DNA of 64,000 bases from Chrysoperla carnea (Eukaryota > Arthropoda > Insecta > Neuroptera > Chrysopidae), in contig NC_058339.1 in assembly GCF_905475395.1 (NCBI RefSeq), positions 16,004,001-16,068,000 on the forward strand. The letters run 5' to 3'. Positions within the stretch are counted from its first letter, which is position 1. Each line of letters begins with the position of its first letter. The notes beneath the pieces are model-generated. The model worked only from the letters and a program-made list of their open reading frames with translations. It had not been told where the DNA came from and did not search any database. Shown in pieces: positions 25,641 through 38,419 of the stretch. Position numbers and translations under genes: made by a program.

Positions 25641-27792
25641 CTATTTTAAAATTACTTTACTTATTTAAGGTAAACATACATAAAGAAAGATGATTTTCTG
25701 TTTTATGTATAACATAATGGGAATTCTATATAGAGTTGAGCTTACAGAAATCCAGGAGTTCATTTTCGTTTACAAACAGGTCACAACAGAGGTGATTTAA
25801 GACATTTTGTGCTCGTAGAGAGTTTTAAAAATTAACGCCCGCAGTAATAAAAACCTATCAATAAAGACCTTGTTTTTAGTTCTTCAGTTTCAAGTTCTTT
25901 ATTTCTTAGAGCCTATAAAATCGCGAATCGAATAAAATCAATTGCCGTGGTCGCCAAAAAATATATTGATTTGCAAAAAATTATGTTTTGATTTAATCGT
26001 CACTTATTTGCTGACCAAACTACTTTACATAAAAGAGGGAGCGTCGTAATAATGCCGGAAGACGCCAAAATAATCAAAGATATCAATGCCACTTATATAC
26101 CAACAGTGAAAAATTAATACTTGTTCATATTTGTTGAATTATGAGACGAAACCGGCAAGAAAATGCCAAATCTTAAAAATTACGTCATCATGCCTCAAGA
26201 TAATAATATCCTCTTGACAATAATTTAAAAAAAAACCCGACTGCGTTAAAGATACTCTGAAAAGAAAGAAAAAAATCCAGTAGTTTATATAGCGATTTTA
26301 AAAGTCGGGGACACTTGTGTTTTTAAGACGAATATAACTATACCTAAACTGTCGAAATACATTGAGCCAAACATGATACTGGCGAAAAACAAAACCACTC
26401 CTTGATAGTCGGGTATAAATAGAACCTTTATCATTGCAAAAAAAATATATTTCATGAAATTATTTATAAAAATTCACAAGTGTTTTTGTTAAAAAAACTT
26501 TCTCCAGATAATTAAACTAATTATTATCAATAAAAATTACGTTTAGATATTTTTTTTTTAAAGTTAAATAACTGTTATTAATAATCGTTTAAAAATTTAT
26601 AAAAAAATCCTAATAATTTATTTTAATATTACTTCCATTACAATTATTTAAGTATTTACCTTTAATATTAAATTAGTTCTTAGAACATTATCTTCCTCTT
26701 ATCAAACATATTGATAAGAGTCAACTGTACAAAGAAGCTTAGAGGTTGAAAAATTATTAAAGAAATAATCCACTTGATCTCCGGTGTTGCGTTGATAACT
26801 TTTAACACCGTTTGAATCGAAAAAAAAACAACAGTGGTCTATGACTATTAAGAAAGTTGACTATGTAGTATTTGACAATTCATTCATACATTTGATCAAT
26901 TTTTAATTACATATTCATCAATCTTCCCAACGCTTGCTAAAACCCAATTTTAGCCTATATCGTAGAACTTTAAGCAATAGGTTGTCGCACGGCAAAAATA
27001 TTTTCCCAGTAGTGTTAAAAAACTTTGCAGTGAAAATCGTTTGCAAAATAATGAAGCCATATTAATTTTATTTAATTGATAATAAAAAAAAATATATTCG
27101 ACAAATTATAAAAGTTAAATTAAATATTTATATATAATAAGTGTAGTCCTAAAATCTGATCAATCTTTCGTAAAATTTTTTCAAGTGGAATCATTGAAGC
27201 TAATAAATTAGACGTTTGTGATTTTCCTAATTATGGCCAATGATTGTTGATTACTATTTTAATATAATTAATTAGAACATTTGAATTATAATCACATGAA
27301 AAAATGAGTGATTAATTTTTTTTTATTAAAACGAATGTGCCAGAATTACCAATCTATGGATTATATGGAAGTTAGGTAATGGACTAAAAGAGAGTCATTT
27401 TAATGTTATGGGTTTAATTAGTTTTTTTTTCGCTATAATTTTTACCTCGTTATTGAACGAAATACCTACTTTTTACAATCACTAAATAAATAATAGATAT
27501 TATTATACTGAAGCAAAAAAAATTCGTTTTTAAGCAAAATATATATTGAATTTTTAATTAGCTTATTAAATTTTGTATATTTAATTTTTTATTTTTTGTT
27601 GATTAATAAAAAATAGGTTTTTACTATATAGTACCCTACTTTTAAAGAATTTTTTTCACAATCAAGTCCATTCTTATATACAAAAAATTTTGCAATCATA
27701 CAATTGGAATAGAATTTCAGTAAATAAAAACAGCTACTATAATATTATTATGAATAAACTACAATACGAATTAAATAGTAATGATAATATTT

Positions 27793-27978
27793 CAGTATTT
27801 CTCAAAGTGGACGCTAACGCCCACTTGTAGGCGCTAGAGGCCTACAGAAGCGCAGTTGGGTAAATTTTTATAGGATAAATGTAAAAGGCTAAGACTATGA
27901 TATAACACGCTTTGGAGTCGTTGGAAAATAATTGATTCTCAAAATGGACGGTAGGCAAAATAAGTTTCAGAACCTCTG
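27793..27978. mobile_element. Probable hAT-like short element (186 bp)
   Basis: The left end CAGTATTTCTCAAAGTGG and the right end AAGTTTCAGAACCTCTG resemble the common hAT terminus CAGNGNTTCTCAAACT. The flanks TAATATTT and TACTATTC agree at six of eight bases, consistent with a decayed target duplication. It is non-coding. Confidence 0.5.
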
Positions 27979-28283
27979 TACTATTCGGACCTTGCGCAAT
28001 ATCGCGTATAAAAAAAGTTTCACGAGAAAAAACTAGTAGACAAGTTTTAAGTAAGAAAAAAAAAACATTTGACGCAGATATAAGTTACCAAAGCTTATTA
28101 TCCCTAGAGTATCAGAAGTTTGTGTGAGCATAAGTACTACTATGGTGGAACTACTTCCTCAAAAATTTTTAAAAGTCAGTTCTTGCATGGAATACTTGAA
28201 ATATCAAAACATTTTATGACCATGCATATATTCCAAGGCGGGCTATCGCCTACACCAACAACGCCATGACGTAGGGGTGACAG

Positions 28284-29147
28284 CAGTGCTGGATTTACAC
28301 TAGGGGCAGTCGGGGCTAGTGCCCAGGGCGGCAAATTTTCTAGGGCGGCAAAATTTTGAAAGTGAGAAAACATTTTCTATACAATATGTAATTAACTAAT
28401 TCTTTTAAATAAACATTTTATCTTTCAAGAAATATAATTTATGCATTATGTATCAAATTAAAATTTTGTATATTATAATATATTAAATTTAAGTGAAAAC
28501 TATTGAAATAAAATTAATTTATTTCCATAAAGGTTTGAACAAATAAAATTTGATACTTTTTTTTCTGGAATTGATAAATTAATATAGTTTTTTTTTGAAT
28601 AATTAAAAAATTTGTCTCATGTTTATTGAGAACTCTAGACATAAAGCTGAAGATTTACTAGTTGCTGTATTATCTGTTCTTCAGTTTTTTTATCTTGATC
28701 TCTCAGATTGTCGAAGTCAGTCATATGATAACGCGAATAATGTATCAGGGATTTATTCGGGCTTACAGGCAAGAATTCATGAAATTATATCTTGCAGAAC
28801 ATGCTCCTTGTGCTGCTCATTCTATGAATTTAGTTGGAGTTCACGCAGTAGAATGCGCCCCAGAAGCTGCGTCATTCTTTCATACAGTACAAACTTTATA
28901 CAATTTTTTTACTGCATCGACGCATCGCTGAGAAGTCTTACAGTCTCATACTGAAAAAAGAATTGCGTTAAAAACTTTATCTGGAACCAGATGGTCAGCT
29001 CGTTATGAAGCGGTTCTTTTTTCTGCAATTAATTAGTTATTCTAATTCTTAAAAAATAAGATATCAAAACTATTAAAATAAAATTTCAGTCATAGGGCGG
29101 CATTTTCTTCAGTGCCCCAGGGCGACAGAAATTTAAATCCGGCCCTG
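28284..29147 (+). mobile_element. Defective hAT element (864 bp), sister of 18060-18930
   Basis: The ends CAGTGCTGGATTTA and TAAATCCGGCCCTG correspond to the inverted termini of the 18060 element. The flanks GGTGACAG (28276-28283) and GGTTACAG (29148-29155) are an 8-bp duplication with one difference. The same ZMYM1-like transposase relic is on the plus strand: [20 protein letters not shown] in the frame from 28619, and AHSMNLVGVHAVECAPEAAS plus NFFTASTHR in the overlapping frame to 28931, broken by the same kind of frame change. Both copies therefore descend from an already defective master, mobilised by an enzyme made elsewhere. Confidence 0.87.
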
Positions 29148-29877
29148 GGTTACAGTGTTTTAAGGAAGCGGCAAATATGTTATTATAAGTTTTAAATAGC
29201 TTAAAATTTTAGGTGTTTAATAAAATTTTCAATTACGCAATTTTTGCTGCCACACAAGAGGCAGTAGTTAATCGTGGCGATTTTTCTTGTGTATTTAGCT
29301 AGTAAAATATTAGATACCTCTAAGGGCGATTATAGATTATAACATAATTAAAAAATAACTGTTCTTTCGCAAACGACGTAATAACCGTATATATTTAATG
29401 AATGCTATCTATAATAACATTAATTAAAATAATTTAATTACTTTCAGTTTTTCTTCAAGATAGAAATAGAATTAATATGAATAGTCTGATATTACATAAT
29501 TAACCATAATTAATATAAATTGTTAAACAATTATTGAAATTTAAAAAAAATAATATTTTTAGTAAATACTTATTATTAATTTATTAAGATCGAAACATTT
29601 TAATTAAAAGTTCAATTAGATTTAATATAATCAATAAGTTGGTTTTGTCTTTTGTTTATATTAAGTCAAATCTGCTTTAAACTTGAATCAATCTATTCAA
29701 GGAATTGGTGGTTTTTTTTAAATCACATTTTATATATAATGTTGTCCAATGTCCGATGTCAAGAACCTTCTTAATAAGAAGGCATCTTCTGACTAATGTT
29801 AATTCAGTTAGAAAGTAAACTGGTGTTCTTTTCATTACTTAAATACAATATTTAGGAAAAATAAATATAAACAAAAC

Positions 29878-30466
29878 AAAAGACCTTCCACAAATTATAT
29901 GTAATCTGTATTTCGGTCAAATTTTTTCAACGTTTGGAGAATGACAGTTTTAGCCATTCTGAATAAAAGTTCCCATGGTCACAAGTCATGAAAATGACAG
30001 GATTTCAAGTTATCGCTAAATTAAAATTGGAAAATGTACTCATTTATAGAAACAAAATTATTGTAATTTAATTGTCAAAAATCATGTACGTATATATGTA
30101 GCTGAAAATATTGATCTTAAAAATTCATGTTATTGATCCACTGAACATTTAACATTGCTTCTTCTTTGAATTTCGTAACATATTCCTTAACAAAAACAAG
30201 GATTATAAAACAACAGCCTTACATTAAAAAACACACGTATGCATGTAATTATACATATCTGTATATGTATTTGCCTATACACACATAGGCATATATTATA
30301 CAAATAAGTACATTTTCCAACTTTAATTTAGCTATAACACGAAATCCTGTCATTTTCATGACTTTTGACCATGGGAATTTTTGTTTAGAATGACTTAAAT
30401 CATTTCTCAAAATTTGAAAAGGTTTGGTCGAAATGCAGATTACATCTAATTTGTGCGAGATCTTTT
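29878..30466. mobile_element. MITE with ~180-bp inverted arms (589 bp)
   Basis: The left arm (29878-30060) carries TATGTAATCTGTATTTCGGT, TCCCATGGTCACAAGTCATG and AAAATGACAGGATTTC. The right arm (about 30300-30466) carries the reverse complements in mirror order, for example GAAATCCTGTCATTTTCATG and ACCATGGGAATTTTTG. Arms match at roughly nine positions in ten by eye. The central part of about 240 bp is AT-rich with no ORF. No target duplication is clear. Confidence 0.72.
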
Positions 30467-31524
30467 CAATTCTATAGATTTAAACTCGAATTTTGCCTCT
30501 TGACCGGACATGTAGTTAATGGACGTTCCTTTTCATACTACTTTCTTTTTTAAAAACCCAGTATAGTTTTTCAGCAAGGAAAAAAAATCCCGAAACTTCA
30601 AAAATTTTAATTTTATTTTTATAAGGCATTGAGAGATATTGAGCTTCATTTGTTTGTAACGATAAATGAAATTTTTTACGATACGACCCATTAATATTGA
30701 AATGGACACAAATAAGGTAAAACTCCTCTAAAATGTCATCGGATCTTAACGCGTAATAAATAGAACAATTAGTCTCGTCTTGGAATATAACAAAATTTAA
30801 TTTACCTAGACAACTCACTTCTATATATTAGTATTGTACGGTTGATTTTTCAATTGGCTTCAGTTTATGTCATGAAAACAATAATAATTGTTTCATTTAA
30901 TATAAATTTTAACGATTGAGTAATTTCTAATTTTAATAAGTTTATTATACAAATACAATATAAACATATAATATCAAAGTACCTATCATAACAAAGAAAG
31001 AACGTCACGTAGCTAGGACTCTAAGAGTAGAAAAAACAAACAATTTTACCAAACGTCTTATCTTGAGCAACAAAATCTCGGCCCATTGAGAATCGCAAAT
31101 GAGAATCACCAAACTTCCTCCATTGGGAATCTCTCTACATGAAATTGAACTAACAATATAGTCCTGAAAATGACACAATAAATGTTCTCTTACTCGAAAA
31201 AAGATTTTCTTGTTTTTATTGATTTTATACTCTAACATTATGGACAAGTTTGAATCCCTCCCCCTGGATGATGCCTGCACACGGACCTGCATTAATTTAT
31301 TTCGATTTTAAAGATTAAGCAGTCATCATAATATGAGATCTTATCTAATATATTTCTTTATCTTGAGCGAATAGAATAGAAAACAGGAAATTGATACATG
31401 CTATCGTTAAAAAAAAAGTAAACATACAAACAATATATAATTTATTTACAAAAAATAACAAATAACAATCAATAAAATAATAACAATTTAATAATACTTG
31501 GACTATGAAATAACATCAATTATT

Positions 31525-34500
31525 TTAGGCAAGAAAAAATTCGGGTCCAATAAAATCACCACATCTTGGAAAATCAGAGGGAGTTCGTACAAATTCAACT
31601 TGATTTCCAACTTGTAAAATCACATCAGCACCACGAGTCCAATCCATATTATGTTCTTCACGTAATATCCAATAACCTGTACAAAAAGTTCATAATTAAA
31701 TTGGGGATAACTATTACATAATCGTTTTAAATTTCTCGTCTCTAAAGGATATGGGGTAGATAATAAAAGGGTTTCCTGTCACTCTATAATTTGGAGCGCT
31801 ATTTGACTTAAACAGATAAAATTGTAGTCCATTCAACAATTATTGTTTTGTTTTTAAATCTTTCAAATGCGTGCAGGCTCTGATCATCACTAAGGGGGCT
31901 TTCGGAATCCAAAAAATTAATTTTGCTCTATCATATTCAAATTTTATTCAATTTTGATAAACCAAGTACGTAATCCTACTAAATTTGGGTCATACTTTCC
32001 AAATTTCTGATCAAAATTAACCTAGCTCTAATGAGTTTCAAGAATGTGGAGTCCTCGTCCCAGAATTAAGCTCATGAGTCATAGCTAGCGAAAAATTGAC
32101 ATCACAACTGAAAACAATGACCCAAAATTAGTGGGTTTCAAAAAAAATTCCAATAAGATCGGATCTAATTTGCCTGTGTTATCAAAAATATCGAATTTTT
32201 TAACTTTATGACGTCATCAGAATCCAAAAAATTTAATTTTGCTCTATCACATCCAAGTTTTGGCCAATTTTGATAAACCAAGTATGTAATTCTACTAAAT
32301 TTGGGTCATATTTTTCAAATTTCTGATCAAAATTAACCTAGCTCTAATAGGTTTCAAGAATGTGGATTCCTCGTCCTGGAATTCAGCATATAAGTGATAA
32401 ATAGCGAAAAATTGACATCACAGCTGAAAACAATGACCCAAAATTAGTGAGTTTCAAAAAAAATTCCAATAAGATCGGATCAAATTTGCATGTGTTATCA
32501 AAAAAAACGAAATTTTTAACTTTATGGCTTTATATAAATTAATGAGTATATAGTAACCGAGAAATACACGAATTTTAAGAAAAACTATTCAATATAGGGA
32601 ATATTAGAAATATGAAAAAATTAGAGGTATATTTTATAATGTTATCCAAGCCTAAATAATTTTAAATAATTGAAGCCGTATATTTAAAGATAAACCAAGC
32701 TGTTTATTTAATTGGATTGGATTTTACACCTCATATTTTCGTAATATATATTTCAATCACAATAAAAAAATAACATTATAAAAATATTTTATGTAAATTT
32801 TTTTCGTAATTTATGAGTTTATTTTTTGGCAAAACACGAAGTTTTAAAAAAAATGTTTTTTAATAAAAAATTCGACTGTAATTGCAAGCCGATTAAATTT
32901 TTTCACATCATTAAATGAATGCTAATGATAAACACTTTAACTTTCAATAATTTCAACATAGACAATCAATTTTTGCTATTATTGAACAAACATTCTTTCT
33001 ATATATGCAACTTCTATTACTAATTTGTAAAGATTTTGCATAAATGGTATCAATAAAAATAAAATACAAACACATTCCATAAAAATTGAGCCAACCTCTA
33101 TTTTTCTTGGTTTGAGCGTGTTCTGTCATTTGTAAAAGATGTTATCCTGAATACCTAATTTTATAACGGACTCCTGATAATAATTTTATAACGGACAATG
33201 ATTCTAATAATTAGTACGATTTAAAAATAATTAAAATTATTACCTGGACTGTCAGCTTTAAATCTTAATGCCACTACACCATATTTAGGTATCGTAATTG
33301 TATCCTTCCTGGATGGATTAATTAAATTGCGAGTAAATAGCATTCCTCGATGGTCTAGTTCTTTAATTTCCTCGAGACTAACCATTGTACTAAATTGTCT
33401 AGCACCAACTACCCAAAAACTGTACCCATGCATATGATAAATATGTCGATCAAGGTCTCCAGCTGAAAATGTTTAAAATAACAAGTGAAAATAAACTTAA
33501 GGTAGTTCCTCCGCGACCGTCCAGTCAAAAAGTTTTGGACTAATACTATCATTCAGTGCATTAACTGTGCTATGACTATTATACATATACCATATATTAT
33601 TTTCACAAGACTGTAGTTCCTCACTACTGTTTCTAGTATACATATAAGCACACACACTATGACATATGCCTTTAACATTAGTCTTCATATCTTTTCCACA
33701 AAAATCATCGCTAAAACGAGTTATTTATTTAAGTTTTTTATCGAAACTATATGGTAAATAATTTTTATTTTTATTTATATATTTTCTAAATATAGTATTC
33801 TACATTATATTAGTTTTTCATAGAGATGGTGGACGTCATTCATTGGTAAATAAATATAATATTTGTAAATTTGTGTATTTTTATACACTTCTCCCATGTA
33901 CACGTACAAATTGCGTCACTTTTAATTGCTAATATCTCATGTATGGCATGGTAAATCATCTTCTAATTTTAACAGCAAGTGTATTATGAATTAAATATTT
34001 TATATTCTGAGTTTTGAGAAATTCTTGGAATATCACTTTCGTGTAGGTACTACCTTAATTGAATGAAAGCTTTAAAATAACTAAAAGTTCTTTACCATGA
34101 TCAATAATTATCAGTTCAACTGTACTGCCTAAAGGTATTTGTTCAATATGAGTGCATTCACAATAATTTAAACCCAAACACTGTGATGGTAAATTTGATT
34201 GAGTACATTTTGACATCGAATCGGGATAAGCATTTTGTAGTACCAGCGGAGATGATGGGAATGTAAAACTAATATTGTTAATGTGCATTAATCCAATTCG
34301 TCCTCCTGGAAAACAAATATTAAAAAGTTAAATATTATTAAATTAACACTTCTTTAAATATTAATGAATACACTAGTTTACAAAATAATGATAGAGATAT
34401 TATTCTGAGATATATTTGTCCAACTTGATCCAATATTTGGATCGATTTTGGTCCGTATCTTAAAAACTATTCGCCCAGTCATCAAATGCACCCGATTTTT

Positions 34501-37500
34501 GTACTTTTTGGGTCAAAGTTACCTTATACATCGAGTTTTATCAAAATTGGAGATAAACAAAATTTTTCGATTTTTTGCAATTTTATTAAGGGGCTACGCC
34601 GCAGGCTTCCGTTTTGGTGGTAGTTTAAATCTTAATTTTATTGGACTAATATAGATTGATAACAGAATACACGAAAACGTTTCCTTCTGGCAAAATCTTG
34701 TTTAAGAGAGCGTTTAAAAATTTTATTGCACTACACCCCCACATCACATTCTACCTACACATTTATCGTAAATATTTCATTTCGAAAAGCGCATGAAATT
34801 TTTTTCATTTGTAATTTTAATTATGTTCCAAATTATAAAAATACCTACTAACAATTCACATTAACATTCACATTATTATGTGAACGGTTTTATGAATTCA
34901 AACAATTGAAATCATTAAATAATTTTTATATTACTCTTACTCTTGAAGTTATTACAATATTCAATAAAATTATTATAAATGACAATGATTTTATAAACAA
35001 TTCAATGTTTAATCACCCACCTGTTTGGGTTTGCTACACATAAATTATTATTACTTTTTAAACTAAATATATTTAGCTGAATCATTTCAAATTAATGATG
35101 GATTTAAAATTTTAAAACAACAGTCATTACTATAGACTGCGAGTCCATGCTAAAACTTTTCGAATGAAATGACCCACCAGAATATTGAAAAAGATGCTTC
35201 TATATAATCCAATTAATCTACGAAACGGATGACAAAATTGCTATCAGAAAAAAAAAGCGTTGTTATAGCGAAACAAGCCAAGAAACATAGTGTTTTTTGT
35301 TTATGGCTAAGTTAACCGAAAAAATTTTTTGCTAATAAAATAAAAATTGACATCCAATGCACAAAAATTAAATAGGAAATTTCTAGATTTAAAAAAGGGA
35401 ATTTTATCGTCAATTTCCGAAGCTCTACGTGATTTATTTCCGTACGACCTTTATGTAATTCGCTTCGAATACTTATGCAGAATTAATACCCAGCAAAGTC
35501 GTACATATTTGCTGATGCCGGGGTGAGGGATATTTGTTGATGTAGGGCTTAAACTTACTTTTACATATAGGAGCATTTTTTTCAACATGATCCCTGTTGA
35601 GTATTTTGTAGTTTACCAATCAAGAAATTACTTGAACAAAAGTGCCGAGTTTGAAAAGGGACATCTGGTTCTGGTATCAGATTGTACCTAGTTGCTTCAG
35701 TAATCAATTTTTAGATCCTAAAAGGTAAGAGATAGAATATCACTTTAAATTAGGAAGTTGGTTCTCATAAAAAAACTAACTTTTTTTATTTTAAATATTT
35801 TTTTCGAAATTTGTTAGCTTTCGGAGGAAATGCGACTTAAAAATATGGCATAGCTATAGAAAAATGCTTTAGCCAAAAAATGTCAAGAGCAAAAGAGTAC
35901 ATTCGCCTGTGGCCATGACTTTGAAATTCAAACATGAAATTCAAGTTTTTTTTTTTTTAATATCAAGTTCAAATGATCTTGAAAACTTTCCAGGGCTTAC
36001 AAATTATTAACACAGACGAATGACCTTTTTCTTTGCTGTCCTAGAAAACTTTTGAATAAAACATTTTCTGTAGCTAGCGTATTTTCTTTAAGTCACATTT
36101 CCTCCGAAAGCTAACGATTTTCGAAAAAATGTTTTAGATAAAAAATGTTAGTTTTTTTATGAGGATCAATTTTCTTCTAATTGAAAGTGTTATTCTATCT
36201 CTTACATTTTAGGATCTAAATGGACCATTAAAGCAACCTGGAGAACTAGGTCCAATCTGATGTCTAAACATAATGCTCCCCATCAAACTCTGCAACTAGT
36301 CTTTAAATTATTTTTTGGTTGATTAACTATAAAACGAGCTATTAGCCATTCTAGATTACAATGGTCCACTCTGTATAGCGGTGAGAGGGGGAATATAAAT
36401 TAACATTAGTTTGGTTGCTTCAGTTTTCAATCGGTCGAAAATTCCTACCGTTTCCTGTTAAGTTAAATAGAAATTGTCTAACTATTAACATCATAATTAC
36501 CTAGAATTCCACTATTCATGGAAGTGACACCAAAACCCAAAAACAATTTTTGCGACACATTTAATACCTGCAAATCACTTGGCAATGATTGTAACGAATG
36601 TATTGTATCAACACAAATATTTTCATTCACATTTTCACAATAATTATCCATTGTTAATATTTGATTATTAAATGCAATGTTACTTTGCTCGATATAATTG
36701 GTTTTAAAATCAATATCGGTAAATTTTTCATTATTAATATAATTAATTATCACTGATGCATTCACTGGATCACTAGCCATATCACAATTCACTGTTTCCA
36801 CATTTAATAAATATTTATCACTTAATTGATTTGTAGTTAACACAAAATCCAAACGTTCGCCACGATTTAAAATCACACTTGCTACATCTGTAGGAGTCGT
36901 TGGATGTCCATCTAATGCAATTACTTTTAAAATGTGTTTATTGATTGTTAATTGTATTGGGCATAAAATTGAGCTGGTCACGTACGCAATTCGAAAACGA
37001 TATCGTTTATTTGATTCTACTTGAATTTCTGTTTTTGTTTTTCCATTTATTAATAATGAATCGATTTCATCCACTTTTTGATAGAAGTTTTGTATTAAAA
37101 ATTGATTATTCCAACCTGGCAGAACAAAATTAAATAAAAAATCATGGTAATAAAGAAAAAGCCTTACATCTTTGAAATTTTTCACTGTTGTTTATTGGGT
37201 TGTACCGAAAAATCAGCCTCTCAGGGAGGGGGGGGGCTAGTCTCCTTTTTTGAGAAGTAGTTGGGGTTTTTTTTCCCCCTGAAAGGCCAATTTTTTGGTA
37301 CGAAGTTTTTACAAGCAAACAAACAATTGTGGAAAATTTCAAAGGTACAACGCTTTTTTCTTTTAGATATTTAGCTTTATTGTACTAACCAGAAATCATT
37401 AAGACGTGCTCGTTGGAGTCGATATCGTACAATTTTCTATGTGGTGTAAGATTTTCTGGTTGACGTACAATCAATGCACCAAATAAACCATTCATGGCAT

Positions 37501-37950
37501 TCATTTTTGAGTATGCTTCCCAAAAATGTGTGCCAGCAACATTTGCTCGAAATTTATATTGAAATCTTGTGTAACTTGTTAACGGACACTGTGATATCAT
37601 TGTTACGCCATCCATAAATGGTGTTTCTACTTGGGTTTGACCACGCCAATGAATTGATATACTTTGGCCAGGTAATTTATTCGTCACATCAATGACCAGT
37701 AGATCATTTTGACACACGTGTATAGCAGGACCAGGTAATTTTCGATTTGCGGTAATGATTGGTCGAACTGCACCATTTGTTGTAATACATTGATCATTGT
37801 CTAAACAATCTGTTGTGGCGTTACTCGGACATGATAAGCATTGTTCCTCGGATGATAGCGTCTGATAAAATTCTATATCGAATTTTACTCGACATATCAT
37901 TGGCCAATCTAGATCATGACAAGGGCGTTCACAACTTAAAAAATACTGAT
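31525..37950 (-). CDS. Multicopper-oxidase-related protein (MCORP-like), main exons
   Basis: Five exons on the minus strand: 37390-37950, 36501-37115, 34096-34305, 33244-33462 and 31525-31676 (stop TAA). All junctions are GT-AG with matching phases. The chain aligns with insect laccases: a Cys-rich start (CERPCHDLDW, CLSCPSN), the first cupredoxin domain, a middle domain with SLLINGK, and a third domain ending SDFPRCGDF. Of the four copper-binding motifs only one survives: HWHG is HWRG (about 152-155), HSH is EAY (196-198), HxxHxHG is kept as HIYHMHG (520-526), and HCHxxxH is replaced by LREEHNMDW. The trinuclear centre therefore cannot form, so oxidase activity is not expected. This matches the MCORP class, reported in Tribolium to be essential for viability and ovary development. 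Numbering assumes the 48806-48959 exon is the N terminus. Confidence 0.88.
31906..32530. repeat. Tandem duplication of a ~315-bp unit in MCORP intron
   Basis: Two head-to-tail copies (31906-32220 and 32221-32530) share TTTTGATAAACCAAGTA, AATTTGGGTCATA, ATCAAAATTAACCTAGCTCT, AGCGAAAAATTGACATCACA and TTCCAATAAGATCGGATC. By eye the copies are around 90% identical. There is no ORF. It lies in the last intron of the MCORP-like gene and looks like a short satellite or repeat-derived array. Confidence 0.85.
34390..34660 (+). repeat. Dispersed repeat shared with 56290-56760
   Basis: Motifs ATATTTGGATCGATTTT, TCGCCCAGTCATCAAATGCA, ATCGAGTTTTATCAAAATTG and CGATTTTTTGCAATTTT occur in the same order at 56320-56460 (there TCGACCAGTCTGCAAATGCA and so on). 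The 68-codon frame at 34448-34654 has stops in the other copy and is not taken as a gene. It lies in the MCORP intron between 34305 and 36501. Confidence 0.65.
35130..35580. repeat. Repeat family C, rearranged copy
   Basis: It shares GACCCACCAGAATATTGAAA-type sequence, CTACGTGATTTATTTCCGTA and CTTATGCAGAATTAATACCC with 47790-48110. The CTACGTGATTTATTT block has the same orientation in both places, while the TTATGCAGA block is inverted, so one copy has an internal inversion or each is a different part of an inverted-repeat element. It directly abuts the foldback at 35602. Confidence 0.55.
35602..36378. mobile_element. Foldback element (~780 bp) in MCORP intron
   Basis: The left arm (35602-35860) contains TTTTGTAGTTTACCAATCAA, AGATCCTAAAAGGTAAGAGA and TTAGCTTTCGGAGGAAATGC. 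The right arm (36055-36378) contains the mirror set, including CATTTCCTCCGAAAGCTAAC, CTCTTACATTTTAGGATCTA and a GGTCCACTCTGTATA end. The arms are about 260-320 bp around a 200-bp centre. The left arm lacks the outermost 40 bp seen in the right arm and in the solitary copy at 12382. No ORF. Confidence 0.75.
37199..37302. repeat. Hairpin in MCORP intron
   Basis: GTACCGAAAAATCAGCCTCT and GGCCAATTTTTTGGTAC pair across a loop containing G- and C-rich runs (GAGGGGGGGGG, CCCCCT). It fills much of the 274-bp intron between the exons ending at 37390 and starting at 37115. It resembles a miniature palindromic element. Confidence 0.55.
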
Positions 37951-38372
37951 CTGAAACAAAAAAAATATAGATTAGGTAGTATTTTTTTTAAATTTTATTT
38001 ATGGTCGCTTTTTAACATCTACGTCAATAGATTAGTATTAAATGGGTGATAAAAGTTCTAAATTTTAATGTAGACTCAATCACAATGCCTTCCATGGGTG
38101 TACCCAGTTTTTGGCCCAAATGGAGGCAAAAAAGAAATTTTGGTAAATGAGAAATGAGAGAATTTTGGTAAATGAGAGATTTCTCCATAAGAGCAATGGA
38201 TTAAAACTCGAACTTTAACAATAATTAATTAAAGACCCCGGTGGCTGTCCTTGTAACTTTGACAATTGATTTATATGTATTTCAACTACATATTATAAAA
38301 AAATCAATTCTTAATTTTTAAGATGCTACCCTGCTCCTACATCCTTTTTATAATTATTCTATGAATACTGAA

Positions 38373-38419
38373 TAGTTAGATCATAGACATATAAGATAGT
38401 TAGATCATAGACATATAAT
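38373..38419. repeat. 24-bp tandem duplication
   Basis: TAGTTAGATCATAGACATAT is followed by AAGA or AATC, twice in direct succession. A further degenerate TATAAGTCTATAAGTTAGAT follows. Confidence 0.75.

Larger units (their letters stand above)
22313..31524. other. Intergenic region, no gene recognised
   Basis: It lies between the SLC6 start and the 3' end of the MCORP-like gene. It should contain the SLC6 promoter and 5' UTR, whose borders I cannot see. Frames at 22484-22877, 30516-30818 and 31005-31292 have no recognisable domain. Elements inside are listed separately: repeat A at 25127, a short hAT-like element at 27793, the hAT relic at 28284 and the inverted repeat at 29878. The remaining sequence is plain AT-rich DNA, including a partial match at 26250-26320 to the element at 46974. 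Confidence 0.6.

Noticed and set aside
30516-31292. Two ~100-codon minus-strand frames downstream of the MCORP stop
   Set aside because: No domain, no shared codon pattern, and no plausible splice link to MCORP.
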